NCBI GenBank assembly: GCA_031288215.1
Contig: JAITRV010000222.1
Coordinates: 1-18,245, forward strand
Source of the DNA: Spirochaetaceae bacterium
GTDB taxonomy: Bacteria > Spirochaetota > Spirochaetia > Treponematales > Breznakiellaceae
DNA length: 18,245 bases
Direction of reading: 5' to 3'
In this document: positions 13,648 to 18,245 of the stretch, in pieces
How positions within the stretch are numbered: the first letter of the stretch is position 1
Layout of the letters: each line of letters begins with the position of its first letter
Position numbers and translations under genes: made by a program
Notes under the pieces: model-generated
Seen by the model: only the letters and a program-made list of their open reading frames with translations
What the model was told of the DNA's origin: nothing
The model's database searches: none

Positions 13648-14721
13648 ATGCCGGACCTTATCCTGTTTTTCGGGATCGGTGTCTCAGGCTGGGTGGTCTG
13701 TGAAAAGCTGAAAATCCCGGCCCCCGCCATCTTGGGCTCCCTGCTCTTTCTGGGAATTGCCGCTTTCTTTGACGCCCCCATTGCCCCGCCCGCCCAACTG
13801 CGGTCCATACTGTCCGTGGTGGTGGGCATCATTTTGGGCTTGCGGTTCAACGTGAGCTTAGCCGGCATGGTGCGGGAGATCCTGCTGAGCGCCCTATGGC
13901 TGATCGCGCTGACGGTCCTCGCCGTCATAGTGCTCTCCGCCCTGGGCATCGACAGAACCACGGCGATCTTTGCGGCGACCCCCGGGGGCATCACCGAGAT
14001 AACCTTGACCGCCATGTCCTTCGGCGCCAATACCTTTGCGGTAGCGATACTGCAGCTATCCCGAATGCTGTTGACGGTAACCCTGATCCCCTTCCTCGTC
14101 CGGCGGCCGCCGGAGGCGGCTTTTTCGAAGACCGCTTCTTGGGTGGCGTCAGGGGGGATGCCTCCGCCGGCATCCCCGAAGGAACCGCCCCCACAGGAAC
14201 CGCCCCCGGCGGCGGCCCGTCCCCTCCCCCTGCGGATGCTTGACTGGGCGATCCTCGCCGCCCTTGGGGCTTTTTCGGCGTGGCTCTTCGGCCTCGTGCG
14301 GTTTCCCGCCTCCAACATGGTGGGCCCCATGCTCGTCGTCGGGGCCTATACCTGGATTCGGAAGCGGAAGGTCAAGGTCCATAAAAACCTGCAAAAGCTG
14401 GTGCAGGTGGGGGTCGGGGGGCTCGTGGGCCTCTCGATAACCCGGGCAAGCATCCTGGCCCTGCCCTCGTATATCCTGCCGATTATATGCCTCAACATCA
14501 TCATCGTGGGGGGCTGTATTATGTTGGCCTATGTCCTCCACAAACTGACCGGCTGGGATATACTGACCTGTTTAATCGCCACCGCCCCCGGCGGGCTTTC
14601 CCTCATGACCCTCATGTCCGTTGAAATGGGCGCCGATTCCAACCGGGTCGTCGTGTTCCAGGTCCTCCGGATGGTCCTGGTGCTGCTGCTTACCCCCTTC
14701 TTCGGGGGCCTGTCCCTTTAG
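13648..14721 (+). CDS. AbrB-family integral membrane protein (two-repeat)
   Basis: The 357-residue membrane protein has two homologous halves, each with hydrophobic spans and a Pro-Gly-Gly signature: Ala-Thr-Pro-Gly-Gly-Ile-Thr-Glu at 110-117 and Ala-Thr-Ala-Pro-Gly-Gly-Leu-Ser at 311-318. This matches the duplicated AbrB-type membrane family (sometimes labelled putative ammonia monooxygenase), whose biochemical role is poorly known; many members sit beside transport and catabolic genes. A Pro/Ala-rich linker at about 172-194 joins the halves and is unusually long. The ATG directly follows the small-subunit TGA with only a weak ribosome site, so it is probably translationally coupled. It may export or import a pathway compound. 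It should not be confused with the Bacillus DNA-binding AbrB. Confidence 0.8.
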   Translation: MPDLILFFGIGVSGWVVCEKLKIPAPAILGSLLFLGIAAFFDAPIAPPAQLRSILSVVVGIILGLRFNVSLAGMVREILLSALWLIALTVLAVIVLSALGIDRTTAIFAATPGGITEITLTAMSFGANTFAVAILQLSRMLLTVTLIPFLVRRPPEAAFSKTASWVASGGMPPPASPKEPPPQEPPPAAARPLPLRMLDWAILAALGAFSAWLFGLVRFPASNMVGPMLVVGAYTWIRKRKVKVHKNLQKLVQVGVGGLVGLSITRASILALPSYILPIICLNIIIVGGCIMLAYVLHKLTGWDILTCLIATAPGGLSLMTLMSVEMGADSNRVVVFQVLRMVLVLLLTPFFGGLSL

Positions 14722-14763
14722 GGCCTGCCTTTCCGCCATCGGGCTATTAACAGGCATAGAAAC

Positions 14764-14884
14764 AACCGGTATACTATCCCTTATAAAAGCAATGAAGTGA
14801 GTGAGATTCTCACACAGTCCCGCTACGGTGATAAGGATCGGATGTCGGTCTTTAAAGTCGGATCAAAGCTATTTATACCCGGTT
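14764..14884 (+). promoter_or_regulatory. Cobalamin riboswitch aptamer
   Basis: Conserved elements appear in order. A TAAAAGC joint (14784-14790) is followed by GTGA(14797-14800)-GTGAGATTC-TCAC(14810-14813), matching the P3 arm. Next are CACAGTCCCGCTACGGTGAT (14813-14832, the conserved CCCGC-AC-GT core) and a B12-box-like AAGTCGGATCA (14855-14865). The ends close as P1: AACCGGTATA (14764-14773) is complementary to TATACC-C-GGTT (14874-14884) with one bulged base. Such aptamers bind adenosyl- or methylcobalamin and usually shut off uptake or B12-dependent genes. A terminator hairpin follows, implying transcriptional control of the small lipoprotein ORF at 15009. Confidence 0.78.
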
Positions 14885-14920
14885 CTACGAGAGATGGAGA
14901 AGGGCCTTCAGGTTTTTTAG

Positions 14921-14954
14921 AAAACGGTTATCCGAGGCTTGATAGTCGTTTTTT
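14921..14954 (+). terminator. Intrinsic terminator of the riboswitch expression platform
   Basis: AAAACGGTTATC (14921-14932) pairs with GATAGTCGTTTT (14941-14952) around an eight-base loop, with two G-T wobbles, and ends in TTTTTT (14949-14954). GTTTT at 14912-14916 can instead pair with AAAAC (14921-14925), removing the terminator's 5' arm and providing a possible antiterminator. Confidence 0.65.
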
Positions 14955-15008
14955 ATCCTGTCCGCTTCTGTCAATCGTGCGAATCGGCAAGCAATAAGGA
15001 GGCATTAT

Positions 15009-15149
15009 ATGATATCGAAAAAACGGTTCCCGATGATCCTGCCGGTGGTGATGGTATGGGCCGCCCTGAGCGTAGCCGGCTGCGTAGAAACGGCGGTAGT
15101 CGCCAATCGTTATAATAGCGAACTGATCCGCGCCTTGGAAAATGTTTGA
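15009..15149 (+). CDS. 46-residue lipoprotein under riboswitch control, possibly truncated
   Basis: The ORF has an excellent ribosome site (AAGGAGG, 14996-15002, six bases before ATG) and a textbook lipoprotein signal: Lys4-Lys5-Arg6, a hydrophobic core and Val-Ala-Gly-Cys25. Only 21 residues follow before TGA. It is the first gene after a cobalamin riboswitch and terminator, where a B12 uptake component would be expected. The mature part is too short for any known B12 receptor, so the gene may be the 5' remnant of a larger one. Alternatively it is a true small lipoprotein. I do not recognise the mature sequence. Confidence 0.55.
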   Translation: MISKKRFPMILPVVMVWAALSVAGCVETAVVANRYNSELIRALENV

Positions 15150-15265
15150 TCCCGCTCAGGTAATCGGGAAAGGACAGACCGAACTTAACTATGGCAGATT
15201 TTTTTTTGAAGTGCGAAAGCAGAAAGGTTATAGAAACGGCATCGTAAACACCTATAACACAGTGG
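15142..15265 (+). pseudogene. Out-of-frame continuation after the small lipoprotein
   Basis: An ATG at 15142 overlaps the end of the lipoprotein ORF in a shifted frame and stays open past the radA stop, ending at 15411. The first 40 residues (15142-15265) do not look like antisense shadow: they include Gly-Lys-Gly-Gln-Thr-Glu-Leu-Asn-Tyr and Gly-Tyr-Arg-Asn-Gly-Ile-Val-Asn-Thr. A nine-T run (15199-15207) lies inside and is prone to slippage. It may be a frameshifted remnant of the riboswitch-controlled gene, cut off by the radA end. An inverted repeat, GTTATAG/CTATAAC (15227-15258), is also present. Confidence is low. Confidence 0.25.
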
Positions 15266-16660
15266 TCAATTCTTCTCCGGGCGCTCCGCAAAAAGGACCC
15301 GGATCGCCGATTTCAGGTCCCCCACCCCCGGAGGGGCTTCTTCCGAAGCCCCCCCGGGGGCCGGGCCGGGGCAGAGGAAGCGGTCGAAGCCGAGGCTGCG
15401 GCTGGTCCTGATCCGGGCCGCCAGGTGGCGGATCGGGCGCACCTCCCCGGCGAGGGAGAGTTCCCCGGCAATGGCGGTCTTCTCCGGGAGGGGAAGGCCG
15501 GTCCGGGCGGAATAGAGGGCGCAGGCCAGGGCCAGTTCCACCCCCACTTCGGCGATCCGGATGCCCCCGGCCACGTTCACGTAGAGGTCCTGGTCGGAAA
15601 GCCGCAGGTTCAGGTGCTTCTCCAGGGTGGCCGCTACCCGGGACACCCGGGCGGAGTCGATCCGGTCCGAGAACACCCGGCTCATGGAGCCCTTGGCGGG
15701 AACCGTCAGGGCCTGGATCTCCACCAGGAGGGTCCGGCTGCCCTCCAGCACCGCCGCGGTGGCCACCCCTGCCGGCAATTCCCCTTCCCGGCTCACCAGG
15801 AAGAGGAGGGAGGGGTCCTCCACCACGGTGAGCCCCCGTTCGCTCATGGTGAAGATGCCGATTTCGTCCACCGAGCCGAAGCGGTTCTTGGCCGCCCGGA
15901 GGAAGCGGCAGTCGGCGTTGTTGGCCGACGCGTCGGCGCCTTCAAAGTAGAGGACCGTATCCACCATGTGTTCCAGGGTCTTGGGCCCCGAGATGATCCC
16001 CTCCTTGGTCACATGGGCTACCAGGAAAAGCACCGCGTCATGTTCCTTGACCCAGGAGATGAGTTCGTAGGAGCAGTACTTCATCTGGTTCACCGTGCCC
16101 GGGACCGTCCCCGCATCGGGGGTATGCAGGGTCTGGACGGAATCCACCATGATAATCACCGGCTTGACCGCCTCCAGGATCGCCTGAATATCCTCGAGCT
16201 TTCCGGTACAGCATACCTCGATCCGGGGCGCCGCTTCGATGAGGCCCAGCCGGTCCGCCCGCATCCGCACCTGGCCGGTGGACTCCTCCCCGGAGATGTA
16301 GAGGATCCGCCCCCGGGTCTGTGCGGCGGCAGCGGCCTGGAGGAGCAGGGTGGACTTCCCTATCCCCGGCTCCCCCCCCACGAGAATGGCGGACCGCTTC
16401 ATCATCCCGCCCCCCAGGACCCGGTCCAGTTCGGCGATCCCGCTTCCGATACGGGTTCCCTCCTGGGGGTCCACCGCGGACAGGGGGATGGACCGGGGCT
16501 CCCCCCGCCCCCTGCTTCCGGCGGCGGGAGCGGAGAGGCGGGAGACGGCGGTTTCGGTGAGGGTGTTCCACTCCCCGCATTCGGGACAGCGGCCCAGCCA
16601 TTTGGGTTCCTCATGCCCGCAGGAGGAGCACTTGAAGATCGTGGTCCGCTGTTTTTTCAT
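15266..16660 (-). CDS. radA: DNA repair protein RadA (Sms)
   Basis: The protein has 464 residues, the normal size. It has an N-terminal zinc finger with Cys11, Cys14, Cys25 and Cys28. A RecA-like ATPase domain follows, with Walker A Gly-Glu-Pro-Gly-Ile-Gly-Lys102-Ser-Thr and Walker B hydrophobics ending in Asp173. The RadA signature Lys258-Asn-Arg-Phe-Gly262 is present, and residues 300-464 form a Lon-like C-terminal domain. RadA is a hexameric branch-migration motor in homologous recombination. The ATG at 16660 follows the upstream dehydrogenase gene by nine bases. A GAGGG that overlaps that gene's stop serves as ribosome site, so the two are likely co-transcribed. Codons are very GC-rich, as expected for a core gene of this genome. 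It converges on the riboswitch-controlled remnant. Confidence 0.97.
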   Translation of the reverse strand: MKKQRTTIFKCSSCGHEEPKWLGRCPECGEWNTLTETAVSRLSAPAAGSRGRGEPRSIPLSAVDPQEGTRIGSGIAELDRVLGGGMMKRSAILVGGEPGIGKSTLLLQAAAAAQTRGRILYISGEESTGQVRMRADRLGLIEAAPRIEVCCTGKLEDIQAILEAVKPVIIMVDSVQTLHTPDAGTVPGTVNQMKYCSYELISWVKEHDAVLFLVAHVTKEGIISGPKTLEHMVDTVLYFEGADASANNADCRFLRAAKNRFGSVDEIGIFTMSERGLTVVEDPSLLFLVSREGELPAGVATAAVLEGSRTLLVEIQALTVPAKGSMSRVFSDRIDSARVSRVAATLEKHLNLRLSDQDLYVNVAGGIRIAEVGVELALACALYSARTGLPLPEKTAIAGELSLAGEVRPIRHLAARIRTSRSLGFDRFLCPGPAPGGASEEAPPGVGDLKSAIRVLFAERPEKN

Positions 16661-16669
16661 GGGCCGCCC

Positions 16670-17695
16670 TCAGTACCCCGCGGATTTGTCCACCAGGTTC
16701 TTGAGAGCCTCCCCCCGGACATAACGGCCCAGGTTGTCCAGGGTGATCCCCAAGGCGATCTCGTTGTAGTTGGGGTGGAACCCGGCGTAGTGGGCGGTGA
16801 GGAGGAGGCGATCCGATTTCCAGAGGGGCGAATCTCCGGGCAGCGGTTCCGGCTCGGTAACGTCCAGGAGGGCCCCCGCGATGGTTCCGTCATCCAGAGC
16901 CCGGGTCAAAGCCTCCTGATCCGTGGTGGGCCCCCGGCCCACGTTGACATAGAGGGCGGTCTTTTTCATGGCGGCGAATTCCGCCCTGCCGAAGGAATGG
17001 CGGGTTTCCGCCGTGAGGGGGAGGATGTTCACCACCACGTCCGCCTGGGGGAGCAGGTCCGGGAGACGGGAGGCGGACGCCACCCGCACCCCCTCCTCTT
17101 CCCGGGGAACCGGAGGACCGGAGGGGCCTTTGGCCCCCCGGCGGATCCCCGTGACGGACATGCCGAAACCCAGGGCCGCCCGGGCGAGGCGGCGGCCGAT
17201 GGAACCGTAGCCCAGGATCAGCATGGACGCGCCATCCAGGCACGAAAGCATCTGGGGGCGTACCGGCTTCCATTGACCCAGGGCCTGATGCGCAAAGGCC
17301 TCGGGGAGCCGCCGGTTCCAGGCGAGGAGCAGGCCGAAGACGTGCTCGGCGATCTGGGGACCGTGCATCCCCGAGGTGGTGGTCAGGAGAAACGGATGAT
17401 CCTTGAGTTGGGGGTAGCGCTGAATACTATCCGCCCCGGCGGACCAGAGCTGTACCCATTTCAGCAGGGGCATCTCGGGGATGAGGTCGAAGGGCACGTC
17501 CCCCACCCCGATTTCCACCCGGCCGGCGAATCGTTGCAGTTCGGTCCGATCCCCCAAAGCCAGCACGTCCCGGCCCCCCGCGGCCCGCAGCCTTTCCACG
17601 GCCCCCGGGGGGATCCGCTCCGGGGCGAGGCAGATGGCAATAATGCCCCGGGGGGCTTGCGCTTTGTGGTCCGGTCCGGTAATGTTTTCTTTCAT
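16670..17695 (-). CDS. D-isomer-specific 2-hydroxyacid dehydrogenase
   Basis: The 341-residue protein has the standard two-domain architecture. The nucleotide-binding domain carries Gly162-Tyr-Gly-Ser-Ile-Gly167. The catalytic trio is Arg254 (Asn-Val-Gly-Arg-Gly), Glu283 (Thr-Glu-Pro-Glu-Pro-Leu-Pro) and His302 (Ala-His-Tyr-Ala-Gly). It should reduce a 2-keto acid, or oxidise the D-hydroxy acid, with NAD(P)H. An extended Pro/Gly-rich insert lies near residues 186-202. The ATG at 17695 is the only reasonable start, because no ATG, GTG or TTG follows before conserved sequence, and there is no Shine-Dalgarno sequence in front of it. The promoter's -10 box lies only eight bases upstream, which predicts a leaderless mRNA. 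It heads an operon with radA. The substrate cannot be told; related enzymes act on glyoxylate, hydroxypyruvate or phosphoglycerate. Confidence 0.92.
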   Translation of the reverse strand: MKENITGPDHKAQAPRGIIAICLAPERIPPGAVERLRAAGGRDVLALGDRTELQRFAGRVEIGVGDVPFDLIPEMPLLKWVQLWSAGADSIQRYPQLKDHPFLLTTTSGMHGPQIAEHVFGLLLAWNRRLPEAFAHQALGQWKPVRPQMLSCLDGASMLILGYGSIGRRLARAALGFGMSVTGIRRGAKGPSGPPVPREEEGVRVASASRLPDLLPQADVVVNILPLTAETRHSFGRAEFAAMKKTALYVNVGRGPTTDQEALTRALDDGTIAGALLDVTEPEPLPGDSPLWKSDRLLLTAHYAGFHPNYNEIALGITLDNLGRYVRGEALKNLVDKSAGY

Positions 17696-17703
17696 AGGAT
17701 ATT

Positions 17704-17732
17704 ATTATACCCAAAACAACGGGGAATATCAA
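17704..17732 (-). promoter_or_regulatory. Near-consensus promoter giving a leaderless mRNA
   Basis: On the minus strand, TTGATA (17732-17727), a 17-base spacer and a perfect TATAAT (17709-17704) form a strong vegetative promoter. Eight bases separate TATAAT from the ATG at 17695, so transcription should start at or within two bases of the start codon. Confidence 0.7.
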
Positions 17733-17753
17733 CCGAATGATCCGGGAGCTTTT

Positions 17754-18245
17754 ATGGAAATAATTCACCGTGACCCCCATACCTGCCTGCGCTATGCGGA
17801 GGCAGCGGATACCCCCCTGATTCTGGAATTTATCCGGGGTCTAGCGGAATACGAGCATCTTTTGGAGATGATGGAAGCTACCGAAGCGGGCCTGCGGAAG
17901 GCCCTTTTTGAGGACCGGCGGGCGGAGGTGCTGATCTGCGAGTATCAGGGGCAGCCCGCGGGGTTCGCCCTCTATTTTTATACCTTTTCCACCTTCCTGG
18001 GAAAACCGGGCATTTATATAGAAGATCTCTTTGTCAAGCCGGAACTGCGGGGCAAGGGCCTGGGGAAGCTCCTCCTTTCCGCCATCGCCCGCCGCGCCGT
18101 GGAGGAACGCTGCGGCCGCCTGGAATGGGCCTGCCTCAACTGGAACGAACCCTCCATTGCCTTTTACCGGCGCTGCGGGGCCCGTCCCCTGGACGAGTGG
18201 ACCACCTACCGCCTTACCGGGGAAAAGCTCCGGGAACTGGCAGAC
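17754..18245 (+). CDS. GNAT acetyltransferase, SSAT-like (3' end outside window)
   Basis: The frame is open from ATG 17754 to the window end, giving 164 residues that are probably nearly complete. The GNAT fold is clear: Tyr-Ile-Glu-Asp-Leu-Phe-Val-Lys-Pro-Glu-Leu at about 92-102, the acetyl-CoA loop Arg-Gly-Lys-Gly-Leu-Gly-Lys, and Asn-Glu-Pro-Ser-Ile-Ala-Phe-Tyr-Arg-Arg-Cys-Gly-Ala at about 135-147. This last block and the Phe-Tyr-Thr-Phe-Ser-Thr-Phe-Leu-Gly-Lys segment resemble the spermidine/spermine or thialysine N-acetyltransferase group, so an amine substrate is likely. GGGAG (17744-17748) lies five bases before ATG. It is divergent from the dehydrogenase-radA operon, sharing a 58-base gap. 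Confidence 0.88.
   Translation, partial: MEIIHRDPHTCLRYAEAADTPLILEFIRGLAEYEHLLEMMEATEAGLRKALFEDRRAEVLICEYQGQPAGFALYFYTFSTFLGKPGIYIEDLFVKPELRGKGLGKLLLSAIARRAVEERCGRLEWACLNWNEPSIAFYRRCGARPLDEWTTYRLTGEKLRELAD

Noticed and set aside
14723..14755. GCCTG/CAGGC as a terminator of the long operon
   Set aside because: It has only five pairs, a long loop and no U-tract.
14747..14775. A promoter-like TTAACA, 17 bases, TATACT just upstream of the riboswitch
   Set aside because: The -10 box overlaps the 5' arm of P1, so transcription from it would miss that arm. The ten-pair P1 match supports a start further upstream. It remains possible if the aptamer works without P1.
14797..14997. A 66-codon ORF on the + strand
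   Set aside because: It lies on the riboswitch aptamer and terminator, whose RNA features explain the conservation better. It also lacks a ribosome site.
14971..15291. A minus-strand ORF of 106 codons near the riboswitch
   Set aside because: There is no ribosome site or recognisable domain, and it overlaps the small lipoprotein and terminator. Composition suggests chance.
15425..17740. A 771-codon open frame on the + strand antisense to radA and the dehydrogenase
   Set aside because: It is rich in Gly, Pro, His and Arg with no domain, and it exactly mirrors two well-recognised minus-strand genes. GC-rich third positions create such shadows.

Overview
The window looks like bacterial chromosome from a Gram-negative-type anaerobe or facultative organism. 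A Treponema-like spirochaete is my tentative guess, based on lipoprotein-style signal peptides, a fused DctQM TRAP permease, a cobalamin riboswitch and the general style of RadA. The sequence alone does not prove the taxon. All genes between about 1.4 and 14.7 kb run on the + strand with short gaps or overlaps, as in one long catabolic operon.

Layout. Positions 1-372 hold the end of an unrecognised GC-rich gene. Convergent to it is an IclR-family regulator (432-1160, minus), divergent from the operon it probably controls. The operon encodes a TRAP solute-binding lipoprotein (1380-2405), a fused DctQM permease (2535-4391), a PreA/dihydroorotate-dehydrogenase-like flavoprotein with a C-terminal ferredoxin domain (4404-5579), a canonical LeuC/LeuD-type hydro-lyase pair (5626-7374) and two creatinase-fold (M24-like) proteins that have lost the usual metal ligands (7378-9547). 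An AT-richer lipoprotein esterase-like gene follows (9736-11178), flanked by repeat-rich DNA. Next comes a second LeuC-type subunit that has lost all three iron-sulfur cysteines (11343-12605), two tandem small subunits (12656-13647) and an AbrB-family membrane protein (13648-14721).

The 14722-15265 gap holds a cobalamin riboswitch with an intrinsic terminator, upstream of a 46-residue lipoprotein ORF that may be a remnant. On the minus strand, radA (15266-16660) follows a D-2-hydroxyacid dehydrogenase gene (16670-17695). That pair has a near-consensus promoter placed so close to the start codon that the mRNA should be leaderless. A GNAT acetyltransferase (17754 to the window end) is divergent from it.

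How it may work together (inference). IclR senses an organic acid, and the TRAP system imports that acid or a relative. The flavoprotein, two aconitase-superfamily modules and creatinase-like C-N or C-O hydrolases then process it. No leuA or leuB lies nearby, and the TRAP/IclR context argues against leucine biosynthesis. The most unusual element is the second aconitase-type module: it keeps the substrate-binding arginines and the Asp-Ser-His motif but lacks every cluster cysteine, and it has two near-identical small subunits. I cannot name the substrate.
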